From Escarpia spicata (taxonomy: Eukaryota > Annelida > Polychaeta > Sabellida > Siboglinidae), in assembly GCA_963995525.1 (NCBI GenBank), contig OZ023214.1:13657267-13721266 (forward strand): a stretch of 64,000 nucleotides of DNA. The letters are read 5' to 3'. A model generated the notes under the pieces. It saw only the letters and a list, made by a program, of their open reading frames with translations. It did not search any database and was not told where the DNA came from. Both the position numbers and the translations under genes were made by a program. Shown piece after piece: positions 46,021 through 58,981 of the stretch. Positions within the stretch are counted from its first letter, which is position 1; each line of letters begins with the position of its first letter.

Positions 46021-48234
46021 ATGGAAGATACGGCAGAGGCGGGTGCCGGTGGGCACGAACAGGAAGGCCCACAGGTAGTCGAAATGTCGAGGCGCATACC
46101 ATGCCGAGATGAAATTGACTGGTGTCGATGTGGAAAATGCCACAGCGATCTCCTTGACCTTGTTCAGGAACAAGAACTGAATATGTCTGCTGCCAGGAGG
46201 CGGTTGCTACTCGACAGCAATGCTGTTGGTGAAGGTAATTATTAATCTGTTTAGTTTATTGTTTAAATAACCAATGAGCCTAAGTTCCGGGCTGCGTATG
46301 AACAGCGAGAGATGATCGCTCGTGCCGGAACACGTCACTTGTCTTACATTTGGGATTGGTTGACGTTTAACTTAGTTAGATCTCACTCTCAGTGCCACTG
46401 GACTCAGTGTTTGAACTTTGACATGTCCATTTTCGAATACCACCCATGGCTGTACCTTCACTTTAAAAAAAAATGTAGTTGAATGGTTCCATGATTCATG
46501 TGAACCAAAATTGTACAGGTCAGAGCTATGATAGAAAATAAGCAGGAATGAATAATATGATAATATAATATGTGGCAGTACTACACTAACACATGGCAGG
46601 TAGATTATTTTTAACTTTATGCATACTGCAATTTTTCTGCCCAAAGTTTACATTGGCTCTTATGAATAAAATATACCTTGAACATTTTTCAGCCAGAACC
46701 TCCATTTGTTTTGGTGACAAAGAAAATGACCACCGTTTTGTGTGCAAATATTGACACATTTCAAAACGGCCTTCCTTAATCTGCATGATATTTCTATGGA
46801 CCCAGGTATAATACTGGGATGAATACAGTTAGAGGATCGTGATGCATTCTTTGTGAAATTTGTTCAGAATAATAATCCAGGTTTGCTTAACATTTGTGTA
46901 AAACTATTATTTAAAAGCTTAATTCTTTGTTACAGATGGATTGCTGTGCATTACAAAGAGCAGGGGATTTAGAATTCTTTGTTTGGAGCAGGTGATGCTG
47001 CAGAATGGGAATTACGCCGTCCAACAAACAAGTACGTATATATGTGCATGCATTGTTACAAGACCAGTGAAATGTGTTGTTAAATATTTATTGAAATGTA
47101 TTAATAATGAACACAATACAACATCATAGTAGCACTAGCAATACAAATATATATAGATAATGTTATCAGCAATCTCATGCCTGATGCCCAAATTATTAAC
47201 AATCTTCCAGGGAAATTACTTAGTGGACTTACCATACGTCATCTACCATCCACATGCTAAGCAAATTCACATCATTGAACTGACTACCATTTGAACCTAA
47301 CATCAAGAAAGATCATGTATTCAAAACTGACAAATATGTCGCACTAATCCATGATGTAAACAATAACGGAATAAAATCAGAATTAACATGCATTGAACTA
47401 GGTTGCAGAGGCTATGTATCTGAACCCAACAAATCTAAGACTGACAACCTCCTTTAAATCTCTTGGAATAAAACCACCAACAAAACAACTAATTCAATCG
47501 TATGCTTGTTTAAACTAACCCTGCTAACGCCATTCACCCTTTCTAAATGTAAAGACGAACCACACTGGTTTGACCCAAGACTAATTTAAATATGATGACC
47601 ATCACCCTAATATGACAATAATTGCAAAATAAAATTCCCCTCAACAGCAAGTAATCCTACATAAATGTGTTCATTTTCAATATGACTTACCTTAACCGTT
47701 GGTCATTATTTACCTAAGCCTGTTACAATATACTACTATACATAGTTATTTACTGTATTCACACATGTACTTGGGTTATCGTTTCACACTTTATTGTATT
47801 CTACTGTAAGAATAAAGTGATACTCTCTCACTACAGAACAAATTATAATGGTTCCACTTAAGTTATCATAACGTATAGATACAATGTTTGTTGCACCGTC
47901 ATAATTTGTTCTGTAGTGCAAAATTATCAATATTTGCCTTATTCCAGAAGAACACACGTTTAATGGTAAACAATTTATATAAAGGAATGGTGTCATTATA
48001 GAACCGATTTTTATATGTCATTTATTTACAATGTCAGATGTTTATTTGAGCCTAATTTATTTCAGGTCTCTCAGGTGGGCTGCATACAGACAGTTTACTT
48101 GGTGGATCCATGGCAAGCTGGGACGGAGGGTACAGAGAGTTCTACCAGCATGCGCCAGCCATGGAATAATATCAAGGTTCCCTGCCCCCGATGGGGGACA
48201 ACACGAGGGATACCATGCTGGACTTGAAAACTAA
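46021..48234 (+). CDS. P2X7-C-terminal-like (ballast) domain protein, gene or pseudogene
   Basis: Three exons: 46021-46234, 46936-47035 and 48066-48234 (or acceptor at 48074). Phases fit: 1, then 2. Exon 1 encodes an acidic start and CRDEIDWCRCGKCHSDLLDL; exon 2 CITKSRGFRILCLEQVMLQN; exon 3 RWAAYRQFTWWIHGKLGRRV and HGIISRFPAPDGG, stop at 48232-48234. The WCxCGxC, C(I)T..GF..(V/L)CL and AAYRQ..W..G.LG blocks are those of the cytoplasmic C-terminal domain of P2X7 receptors, which binds zinc and nucleotide there. Many invertebrate genes carry it without a channel. No channel part is visible here. The usual Cys-Cys pair between exons 1 and 2 is absent. About 160 residues. Confidence 0.65.
47200..47520 (+). 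pseudogene. Decayed retrotransposon endonuclease-like fragment
   Basis: In two frames the DNA encodes AKQIHIIELTT and LPFEPNIKKDHVFKTDKYVA, then LTCIELGCRGYVSE. The ELT.PFE.NI...K..KY pattern resembles the restriction-like endonuclease end of some non-LTR elements. It lies in intron 2 of the P2X7-C-like gene. Family call is tentative. Confidence 0.4.
47829..47918. mobile_element. 90-bp foldback MITE-like unit
   Basis: Perfect 18-bp inverted repeats, CACTACAGAACAAATTAT and its complement, 54 bases apart, in an intron. No clear target duplication. Confidence 0.65.
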
Positions 48235-49600
48235 ACTAGGCAATGTACATGTGACCTATGAAGGTGTAGGTTGGTGGTGGCAGTATTTACTGTTTCTTTA
48301 CAAATTGACTGACTCTTGCTGCCAGCAGATCCTCCTCTGGTTTTGGGACATCTGCCCCAGTGACTGTGATCGCATGCAGTGTGATATTTCTTTATAAACA
48401 CATCTGTCACTCGATCCGTGAGCATTTGTAGGTGGGTACGTGGGTTCACCTGCTGTGGTCGGTTATGCAGCACCCATTACTTGCGTCTTTTGGACCACAT
48501 GACACCAGTCTCAACAGGTTTGTCTGGGCTGGGACGTGGTCGGTAGTTCCACGCCAGAGCAGACAGCATCAATCTAGCTTTCATTCCTACAGTGAAGAAT
48601 AGTGCATGCAGTATTCTAATAAAATGTCTGCAAACAACTGGTGTAACACACCAGTCTATATGTTGTTAGTAAGCTGCTGTTATTTACCTTATGACTGTAG
48701 CATTCAGTGAACTTTACAGTGCTTTTCCTGTCTTAAAGTGTTGGTTGTTTTTAGTAACAATACAATGGCCAATCATGGTAATCATACTGGTACATTAGTA
48801 AACCGATACTGATCCTTACAAATAAGGCATTCCATCATCACATTCCTTCACATAATTTATTATAACTTGTTTTTTCTTCTTAATTTCTGTATCTTCTATA
48901 TATACAGTCACTGTATTTTGATATCATGTTTTGATTTTATATTTCTTTAATAAAATTGGTGATAATGACACAAGTGCTCTTATTTATTTCATTACAGACA
49001 ATTGCATTCTGGAATGTAATTATTACACGGAGATGTAATTTATTACACTCAAGTAACTTGACTCATAAATGTACACAGCAATTGATTACAAGGAATAGGT
49101 AGGGTGATACAGAATGGACACTATCCATCTGTGGAGTATTCGCCCCCTCACATCTGAGTAACTAAACTACTGAAAAGTTGGTCATCAGGAACTTTGACTA
49201 TGTAACATTTTTGGTCCCATTCATAAGTCGGTGGTCCACATATTAACACATAACATGTAAACAGCATTTACATTATCAGTTTTGGAAGTCTGAATAAACA
49301 CATTTACTGATAAGGTAGTAGTCATGCTGGCTGGTACTTTTGAGTAGCCATCCTGAAAAAACGAGTTGGATGCCTATGAAATGCAGTAATTTCGAAAACT
49401 TATTATAATGTTAGTTATGCATAGGAGCTAATTTAGTGTATTTGGGATTCAAGTCGGTGACTGGAATTCACCTTACACTACTTGGGTCGTGGTCCCTACT
49501 CATCATCTACTCATTGCAAATCTAAAGGTTACTTGTTGCTTTGGACATGCCTCAGGTGTAAAATGAATACATATCAAGTTTGCTACTTACTCCAGCAACT
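48235..49600. other. Downstream of the P2X7-C-like gene, nothing supported
   Basis: AT-rich, no recognisable genes. AATAAA motifs occur but none can be tied to the gene. Confidence 0.3.
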
Positions 49601-49611
49601 GTGCATCACCG

Positions 49612-49742
49612 TTGCATGTTGCACAACACCACCACATTCTGTATCCAATGAAGGAGGTCCTCGCATCCCTTGCCTTGGACCTTCACAGTAAACTTGCGGT
49701 TGATGCCTTTCCCCATGTGCCACATCATGTTGGTGATCGAGC
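49612..49742 (-). pseudogene. Exon-like piece resembling transposon-derived proteins
   Basis: On the - strand, after an acceptor-like TTTGCATTTCAG, one frame reads ITNMMWHMGKGINRKFTVKV and then GKGCEDLLHWIQNV before a stop. K.GC..LL.WI.(S)V resembles a block I associate with DNA-transposon-derived proteins. It is more GC-rich than its surroundings. Host gene or transposon relic is open. Confidence 0.3.
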
Positions 49743-52178
49743 TGAAATGCAAATTACAATTATTTATATTTTTGATCCAAATTCAAGATATTTTCACAAC
49801 AGCTGTTACCTGTTTTTGCTGTTAGTGTGCAAAAAAAAACAAGTTAGTGAAGATGTGTGCACATGGTATATTATTAAAGATATTTCAACAATATATGATT
49901 ATTGAGTGATGCCAGTATTTTTATAATACAAACATGGTGTATCTGGTGAGCTCATTGATAACTATATTCGGATCACATAATTACTCCCAGAGATATCCTT
50001 CCAAATGCAGAATTTAAATGTTTTTTTTTAATAGAAAATGGCCATCAAATGTGGCATAATGGATAAAAATTACTTGATATTGACACCCTTATTCCATGGA
50101 TAAGAGTGGTTTAAAGGTATATAATTGTTATAAAATTATATCTATTCACAGTAAACATAATAAGCTATTATAATCTGGCATAAAACAAACAAGTTTGTAT
50201 TTTTTTTCTAAAAACAACACTTACCTGGATCCCCTTAACTAAAATTGAGTAACATGGAATTTTACTAAATACAAATGAAGCCATTTTAAACGTTTTACAA
50301 TAGAGTATATAGTGATATTCTTCGTCACATAAACAGTAGTCACACAATTATATACGAAGTCCAATTATATAACATCATGACGTAAATAATAGGCCAAACA
50401 TTTCGATATATGACAATGTCTAATGCAATATTATTGAATGCAGAACGTATTTTTGTTCATTTAACACAAAATACAGTAAGTTTTGCTATAAACGTTATTA
50501 TAAACGACAATCATTCCAGCCCATGTTAATCCGTTACTGTAAATTGTAATATCGCTCACGCGACTTGATTGCCGTTAACTTTTGCTATTCGGCTATCTTC
50601 TAAAGACTAAAGTCTAAACTCTTTGTGGTGCAATATAGTACATTCTGGTACTGTTCTGGCTTGGCTCCAGCATATCTTGCATCTCAAATGTCAACAGATT
50701 TTAATTGGATACCAAGTAACTCGATACTAACCTTCTTGCGATCGATTTCACGGCGGCGGCGGCGGCGCATTTGACCGAAAATATGTGTCGCTTCGACGGC
50801 CGAGGTCCGTGACTAAATGTCGTAGGCACTGCACCTGGCTTCAAACATCGATGTCGGCGACGTTTTGTCGGATCTTGTGTCATTAACTGACGATATAGAT
50901 TTCCTTCGAAGCACGTTTCTTCAAAATGATCTGAACATAGTGCGTTGTATTTCGAAGGCTTCCAACCAGCCTGTCCACAGTTGTGAATCCACTATTTCAC
51001 TTCTGTCTCGTTTCAAAGGGAAACAAAAAAGACAGCTCCTTATCCTTCGCTGTACCATTGTTACAACCGTATGTAGAACAGTGTGGCATATTGCAAGTCA
51101 CGTTTTCACTGTAAGCTCAATTTATACTAATATAACGAACCGCATCCCATGAACATGAACCAACTACGCGAACTACACAAGACAGTGTGTCGTACATAGC
51201 AAAACTAATGCTGCTCGTTTATTGGTTGCTTTCGGCCAAATGAACGCGTCATCAGTAAGATGGCAGTCTACATGTTATCGCAGATTTCGTTAGAATCTTC
51301 CACTTTAAGACTACATTCCGAGTAAATCACTGAACTGAAAATTTTGATTGTAGATGCAAATGGTTAGTTTGTGCTAAATCTTTTAGGTGCTAAACACCAC
51401 AACGTTCCCTTTTGTTTTCCTTTAAGCGTGCTTATGTAATGGTTGCTGGCATGGTAGTTTTGAGCTGTTATATATGACATTAATTAGAAGGCCTAGACTA
51501 CCCGATTTTTTAAATCCGATATGTTCTAACATCTCACCACTTCAGTTAGATATATACGACTATGGATATTATGAGGAAATAGTGTGTTTAATGGTTCTGT
51601 TGGCTGTCGGTATAACGCTCAGAACAGCGTCAGTTTGTGCGCGTTTTGTAAATTCTCTTATCGCTCAAAAACGCCACTATGTTAGTGAAATTTGGACTGC
51701 TAAAAATGTCCCAAATTAAACTGTTTCATCATAATAATTATTATCGATACAGTTTGTTTGATGATGTTAGGAATGCAAAGGCATTGAACTAATTAGATAC
51801 GAATGTCGTTTTAGTGACTTGACTTTAAGTTGCAAGTCTTCCTTTTAGGCCTTACTAAATTACTTCATTAGTTCATGTCTAGGCATTGTCTTTGGTGGAA
51901 AAGATATGTACTGAATAATATTACATGTTCAATCATTCTTGGATTTATAGTTTGAATGAATATATAGGCATCGGTAGTGGAGGTGGACAATGCACATGTA
52001 CTTAAAATTGACACAAGTTCTTCCTTGGCCTAGTTATTGTATGTAACATGGTGTTTATAGCAAGCCATTGGATACAAATACAATCATGTAATTTATCTGT
52101 CGCGACATGTTTTATTAGTTTGGAAATATGTGTATTACTATTTCATGCGCTGTACATTTAATTTTACAAAATCTTAAG
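49743..52178. other. Long stretch without supported genes; GC-rich patch with (CGG)n
   Basis: Bases 50750-50880 are GC- and CpG-rich with a short CGG run at 50752-50767 and open frames on both strands, possibly a promoter or first exon. I recognise no protein there. The rest is AT-rich. Confidence 0.35.
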
Positions 52179-52886
52179 CAGACATGAGGTCAAATACATT
52201 GACAAATATTTAAATGCAAATACTTTTGACATTTAAAGTGCAAATGCAAATACATTTTGTTTATGTCAAATACAAATACTTTTAAAAAGTAGTTCAAATA
52301 CTTTTCAAATAATATTCTAATTCTCTTGACATTCTCGTGCCAGTGCACAATAAGCAGACCTGCCTACCATTCCGGATTGTCCGGAATCGTTCCGGAAAGT
52401 CACCTCAAATTACGGTATTACGGCGAGGGATGAAAATATTACGGACTGTCACCATGTTTGCCAATCAAAAAAATTTTGTTTCCACTATATTCAACAGGTG
52501 GCAGCATATGTATGCAGCATGTTGTGACATGTTTTTTCATTCGCTGAGTCTGGTCGTAATCTAACCAATAGGAAACAACGTTATGACAAATTGCCATTTC
52601 CGCGATCAAACAAAACAAAGTCACGCTGCACGAAATGATGGATGACAGCGAAACGATGCCACCGTCAACCGAAAAGAAACGTGTAATGCAAAAATTTAGT
52701 GAGTGTTGTACTTGTAGTGTTAGGCCAACTGACTGTACTTAGACTAAGTTAGTGTATTTATTGAGGAGTTTAGTCTATCATTGACAGCCTATCATACAGT
52801 CACTAGAGTGTAGACGATGTCGATGACAGTGTGATGTAATGGTTTTGGTCGGTCGCTACCCCACCCCCCCCCCTGTCTATCATTTA

Positions 52887-53994
52887 TCATTCTAGAGTTG
52901 AGTAGGTTAGGTAGAGAGTATTGGCTGATGTGACAGCGTAAGTATAATGGTTTTGACCTGTCGCTCCCTGGTGAAAAGTACAACAGGGAACATGTGCAGA
53001 TATACGGTCAGCAAGGTACTGTGGAGTGTTTGCATACACAGCATTGTGCATCAACATAAACAGTTTAAAGTGAATTCGCTGCGCCACAGGTAGCCAATGC
53101 AACTCTCATAGTGCCACCATCATGCTGTGTTGGTCACGTCGACGTAGGCAGAGGATGACACGCGCAGCTGATCGCTGAACCATCTCTAGTCGGTGCAACA
53201 AGGTTCCAGTAATGCCATACAGGGCCAGGTTTCCGAATTCGAGTTGCGACGTGACTAGTGCATCTACAAACGACTTGCACGCTGAAAGCGGGAGAGATGA
53301 TCATATTCGCGTTGTGCCATGTAGTTGGGCATAGGCAGCCCGACAGGTACGGCTAATGTGTGCAGCCATTAACATCGTGGAGTTGAGCTGCACTCCAAGG
53401 TCACGTATGTTGGCGGAAGTGCTGACGTTGCAACCGAAGATGTCGATGGGATGAGGCAGTGGCTGTGGAACATGGTTGTTTGGTGCTGCAAACAGTATCG
53501 CCACGTTCAAAAGAAGGTAGTGTGACGCTAGCCATGCTTCCATGTCAGTCACACATTTCGCCGAAAATCGACATGAGTTGGATGTCATCAGCGTAGACAT
53601 GGTAGCGAACACTGTGCTTCTCAAATGCGTCAGAAAGACCAGCACATTATATAGAAAATAATAGAGGGCCCAAAACACTGCCCTGTGGAACTCCATGTCA
53701 TAGTTGGCTGTCGCAAGAAAGATGACCGTTAACGCTGGCACACTGTGTTCGGTCGGCAAGGTAAGAGGTGAGCCAGCAAAGTGCGTCGCCTCGCACGCCG
53801 ATTCGGTCTAGTTCAGCGACAGGAATGACATGGTCAATCGTGTCGAACACAGCGCTGAGGTCAAGTAGAACTAACTGGTCACACATTGTTAAATTTTTCA
53901 CCTGTGACAGGTTAATCCTGTTTTCCTGTGCCCACTGATGCACTAAACTAGGACACTGTCTTTCAATAAAATTAGATTTAGCACACACTATCAA
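52887..53994 (-). pseudogene. LINE RT fragment inside the hAT element
   Basis: Right to left: LDLSAVFDTIDHVIPVAEL and RTQCASVNGHL (53994-53698), MEAWLASHYLLLN and STSANIRDLGVQLNSTML (53759-53301), and MHWLPVAQRIHFKLFMLMHN (53102). A CR1/L2-type order with frame breaks. Inactive. Confidence 0.8.
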
Positions 53995-54379
53995 TTATAT
54001 GCTTGCTAACCTGACCCTGTGGCAGGCCAGCTGGTGGTGATACACTGATCATCCATCTGACCCAAGTTAAAGCTGAGTTAATGATCAAAGCATGCAACTG
54101 GTTGCAGTTGGTCAACTAATAAAAGACCTGTAGGGAGGCCAGTTTTCTCTCAGTGAATGTCATGCCTTGGTGATCACACAAGTAATATGAGTGACCTGTA
54201 TCAACTGCCTAAACCAAGCAACAATTTAATTAAGCACAGCTGTGATAAAAGTTTTTATTGACAGAATTATAAATGAATTTTGGTGTTTTTACAGTTCGGT
54301 GTAAAAAGGTATTTTTTTATAATAGGCTATTGGAAGAAAATTATGCAAGCCACCCATAAACATGTTTCCATACTCCAGG

Positions 54380-54665
54380 TGCGGTCTTACGAGTGACTTA
54401 AAAAGAAGTGACATACTTGGTCCATCTAAAAACACATAGGCCCGTCTAATCATGGCCAACAGCTTTGTACCAATGTTTGCTGCTTTCTGTGCATGGCGGC
54501 TGAATTTGAGCTGCTCGTCAGTCTTTTTCCTCTTTGGTCTCTTCTGCTTCTAGTGTATGTTTCATCATTCATGTCTTGTAGTCCCATTGAATATGTGAAA
54601 TTGGGATTATTAAAACCTAGGCGCATGACGTGGCATTTACTTTGATTGAACATCAACAACCACTT
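54380..54665 (-). pseudogene. Second LINE RT scrap
   Basis: MLMFNQSKCHVMRLGFNNPN resembles the post-YADD block (WLL.FN..KC.VM..G) of CR1-type RT. Short and broken. Confidence 0.65.
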
Positions 54666-55094
54666 CTCTGACCACTCTTCCAGGCTTCACAATCTGATAA
54701 TCGGACGACTGGGGATTAATTGACCTTTCTCCTGAACCAAGAAATGTGGACGTATTCAGTCATATCTTGTTACAAAAGTTGAGAAAAGTATTTGAAAAAA
54801 GTATTTGATACATATTTGATTTTTTAAATACTTTTAAAATGTATTTAAATGCAAATATATTTGGCTCCAAATTTTCAAATGCAAATACTGGATCAGTAAC
54901 ATTTAAATGCATTTGCACTTGACCCCATGTCCGTGTCTGATCTCAGGATATTTTTCAACATCAATTGGGCATCCCTGAGGGAACAATACAGTACATTACT
55001 ATATCAGCTTAAAGATAAAAACACAGTTTTACTTAAAATATATATCTGGTTTTCTTTAGAAAGGATGGTGTGTCATTCGTAACTTGGTATCTCG

Positions 55095-55890
55095 AGTTGT
55101 CAGGAAGACATATCAGGCTGGTGTTTGTTGGGTTGAGTGGTAGTCACATGTTGTCAGGATGATATATTAGGCTGGTGTTTGTTGGGTTGAGTGGTGGTCA
55201 TATGTTGTCAGGATGATAAATCAGGCTGGTGTTTGTTGGACTGAATGGTGGTCATATGTTGTCAGGATGATATATCAGGCTGGTGTTTGTTGGGTTGAGT
55301 GGTGGTCATATGCTGTCAGGATGATATATCAGGCTGGTGTTTGTTGGGTTGAGTGGTGGTCATATGTTGTCAGGATGATATATCAGGCTGGTGTTTGTTG
55401 GGTTGCGTGGTGGTCATATGCTGTCAGGATGATATATCAGGCTGGTGTTTGTTGGGTTGAGTGGTGGTCATATGTTGTCAGGATGATATATCAGGCTGGT
55501 GTTTGTTGGGTTGCGTGGTGGTCATATGCTGTCAGGATGATATATCAGGCTGGTGTTTGTTGGGTTGAGTGGTGGTCATATGCTGTCAGGATGATATATC
55601 CGGCTGGTGTTTGTTGGGTTGAGTGGTGGTCATATGTTGTCAGGATGATATATCAGGCTGGTGTTTGTTGGGTTGAGTGGTGGTCATATGTTGTCAGGAT
55701 GGTATATCAGGCTGGTGTTTGTTGGGTTGCGTGGTGGTCATATGTTGTCAGGATGGTGTTTGTTTGGTTGCGTGGTGGTCATATGTTGTCAGGATGGTAT
55801 ATCAGGCTGGTGTTTGTTGGGTTGCGTGGTGGTCAGATGTTGTCAGGATGGTATATCATGCTGTTTTTTGTTGGGTTGCATGGTGGTTGT
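55095..55890. repeat. 54-bp minisatellite, about 15 copies
   Basis: Unit GTTGTCAGGATGATATATCA plus 34 bases. It is in frame by size, so it gives a long artefactual open frame (18-residue unit RMIYQAGVCWVEWWSYVV). Two variants, TATGTTG and TATGCTG, alternate in part. Confidence 0.97.
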
Positions 55891-56426
55891 ACAATATGTT
55901 CAAGTGTCGTTGTCCTCAGTCATGTACTGTGAGTCGTCCTATCTAGTCCAGTGACTTGAACCTGTCTCCAGGATCTTCTGAACTGCAGTCAGAGATCATC
56001 ATATCTATGACACTTCTAAATGTCCTCCGATGTGTCACCTGTCACGTGTTGGGTTCACCAGGGTTATTTGCATAATTTGTAATTCATTACTAATATGTAC
56101 TTTATAAATGATTTGATTGGGACGATGTTAGTGTAGTTGAGTTTTTTAATTTTGTAATAATTGATCATTGTAATTGAAGTTACTGAACATAATGGTATTA
56201 AACAGGAATGCATGAATTCAAGTGCAACCCTGTCTAAACTTTGCAGATATAATACATGTATAATGTTTTAATTTAACTATATATAGTGTTAAAATGCCAA
56301 GAGGTGTTTATGGTGTGCCTGTCTTGTTATCCGGTTTTGTTTGTGGGTCAGGTAGCAGCATACCAGATAGCAGCATGCCAGAGGTATGAAACAACTGGTT
56401 TATCGGGTTGTCCACTCAGTACCTCG

Positions 56427-57840
56427 TGACACCCTGACAAGTGCACTATACAGTTCCTCATGACAGTGACATGCTGGCAAGTGCAATATACAGTTCCTCA
56501 TGACAGTGACACCCTGGAAAGTGCACTATACAGTTCCTCATGACAATGACACACTGGCAAGTGCACTATACAGTTCCTCATGACAGTGACACGCTGGCAA
56601 GTGCACTATACAGTTCCTCATGACAGTGACACGCTGGCAAGTGCACTATACAGTTCCTCATGACAGTGACACGCTGGCAAGTGCACTATACAGTTCCTCA
56701 TGACAGTGACACGCTGGCAAGTGCACTATACAGTTCCTCATGACAGTGACACGCTGGCAAGTGCACTATACAGTTCCTCATGACAGTGACACGCTGGCAA
56801 GTGCACTATACAGTTCCTCATGACAGTGACACGCTGGCAAGTGCACTATACAGTTCCTCATGACAGTGACACGCTGGCAAGTGCACTATACAGTTCCTCA
56901 TGACAGTGACACGCTGGCAAGTGCACTATACAGTTCCTCATGACAGTGACACGCTGGCAAGTGCACTATACAGTTCCTCATGACAGTGACACGCTGGCAA
57001 GTGCACTATACAGTTCCTCATGACAGTGACACGCTGGCAAGTGCACTATACAGTTCCTCATGACAGTGACACGCTGGCAAGTGCACTATACAGTTCCTCA
57101 TGACAGTGACACGCTGGCAAGTGCACTATACAGTTCCTCATGACAGTGACACGCTGGCAAGTGCACTATACAGTTCCTCATGACAGTGACACGCTGGCAA
57201 GTGCACTATACAGTTCCTCATGACAGTGACACGCTGGCAAGTGCACTATACAGTTCCTCATGACAGTGACACGCTGGCAAGTGCACTATACAGTTCCTCA
57301 TGACAGTGACACGCTGGCAAGTGCACTATACAGTTCCTCATGACAGTGACACGCTGGCAAGTGCACTATACAGTTCCTCATGACAGTGACACGCTGGCAA
57401 GTGCACTATACAGTTCCTCATGACAGTGACACGCTGGCAAGTGCACTATACAGTTCCTCATGACAGTGACACGCTGGCAAGTGCACTATACAGTTCCTCA
57501 TGACAGTGACACGCTGGCAAGTGCACTATACAGTTCCTCATGACAGTGACACGCTGGCAAGTGCACTATACAGTTCCTCATGACAGTGACACGCTGGCAA
57601 GTGCACTATACAGTTCCTCATGACAGTGACACGCTGGCAAGTGCACTATACAGTTCCTCATGACAGTGACACGCTGGCAAGTGCACTATACAGTTCCTCA
57701 TGACAGTGACACGCTGGCAAGTGCACTATACAGTTCCTCATGACAGTGACACGCTGGCAAGTGCACTATACAGTTCCTCATGACAGTGACACGCTGGCAA
57801 GTGCACTATACAGTTCCTCATGACAGTGACCTGCTGGCAA
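56427..57840. repeat. 40-bp satellite, about 35 copies
   Basis: Unit GTGCACTATACAGTTCCTCA + TGACAGTGACACGCTGGCAA. From about 56580 to 57820 some 31 copies look identical; variants sit only at the edges. No open frame survives, as 40 is not a multiple of three. Confidence 0.98.
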
Positions 57841-58650
57841 GTTTTTGCATAATTCAACACATTCTACTTGAAGTACTTGACACTACATTAGCTTGCAACA
57901 CCCACTGCTGCAGTCTCTTTAGCTGTTGTATACTCACACAGCAGTGAAGAACATTAATGTAGGTGTTTTGAAACATAAGGGATTAACTCAGCATTTATCC
58001 AGCTGTCTCTCTCTGTTGAACATGAAATTTCCAATACCGTACATGTAAATATCCTGTATATATGTACCCATTGTCAACAGGTCTATTTGTGCGGGCGGTC
58101 AACATTGACCCCTATTTACATCCTGTAATATCCTGGGATTAGGGGTGGTGATGTCATGTACTGGTGATGCCATGTATGACAGATGTCAGTCCCACAAAAG
58201 TTCAGTCTAGCCTCTGAATGATTCTGTCGATGTGACACATTGTGTAGTGATTGATGTAACTGTAAGAGAATGTACTGGCTAGACAATTGGTAATCATCTA
58301 TAAGCCACATAAAGGCTTCTGCTCTGTGCTTATTTTGCGACATTGATCTTGCCAGTTGTGACTGTGTACAGTGTATAATGTAGACACGGAACAGGGCCAT
58401 CAAGATGTGAACCAGTCAAAACACTCCTGGGCCCGAGGTTATAAAGCCATGCTCAGTGCTCAGAATGTCATGCTCAAGCCTCGCTTTCACACAATGCTCA
58501 TTCTCACGGAGGTTATAATACTTTCTGAGCACGTAATCGTTCTCAGACTTGAGCATGAAACGCAAAAATTCTGAGTATGCTACGAACCTTGCTCAATGCC
58601 GTACTCAAGTAAACAAAGATGGCAGCGCACGTAGAAATTAGTCGAATTCG

Positions 58651-58981
58651 TTGTCCAAGTTCGATGTTTACGAGAAGACAGCAAGTCGATATCAGCGTCC
58701 GAGTCGCTTCCGAGATGTAATCAATTCATTTGAAGAAGTGGTTCCACACGAAATTAGCGAAAGATTCCGTTTTATGCTTCAAACTGCACTGTTTACTGAA
58801 CATTTGTCAAATCTAGCGGGAGACACACTACGACACAATGTTACAACGTTTATGTTTTGGTGCATCTTTTTAAACGACGGGGACCGTTCATTTATCGCTA
58901 CTGCTTGGTGATACAATTTCACAATCAGCTGCCGAGCGAATCGTACAAAATGTTTCATCAAAACACTTAAACAGTTTCGTT
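58651..58981 (+). pseudogene. HARBI1-like transposase N-terminus, frameshifted
   Basis: The first frame (to 58911) reads RFRDVINSFEEVVPHEISER then FRFMLQTALFTEHL. The second (58892-58981) reads LLLGDTISQSAAERIVQNVS. The LLGDT.(S/V)S....RIV..VS block is the DNA-binding helix-turn-helix of HARBI1-type proteins. The DDE part is gone. Confidence 0.7.

Larger units (their letters stand above)
52179..54939. mobile_element. Old hAT-type transposon, 2.76 kb
   Basis: Terminal repeats: CAGACATGAGGTCAA on the left and, on the complement of the right end, CAGACACGGACATGGGGTCAA, differing by a 6-base insert. Flanks ATCTTAAG and ATCTCAGG match in six of eight bases, fitting an aged 8-bp target duplication. 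Subterminal zones (52190-52320 and 54780-54930) are full of AAATGCAAATAC-type motifs. A short open exon at 52635-52698 (MMDDSETMPPSTEKKRVMQK), followed by GTGAGTG, may be a transposase first exon. LINE debris lies inside. Confidence 0.65.

Noticed and set aside
50865..51152. 95-codon frame next to the CGG-rich patch
   Set aside because: No ATG start and no recognisable motif; kept only as part of a GC-rich patch.
56427..57840. Possible CRISPR-like array
   Set aside because: Units are contiguous with no unique spacers, and the DNA is eukaryotic.
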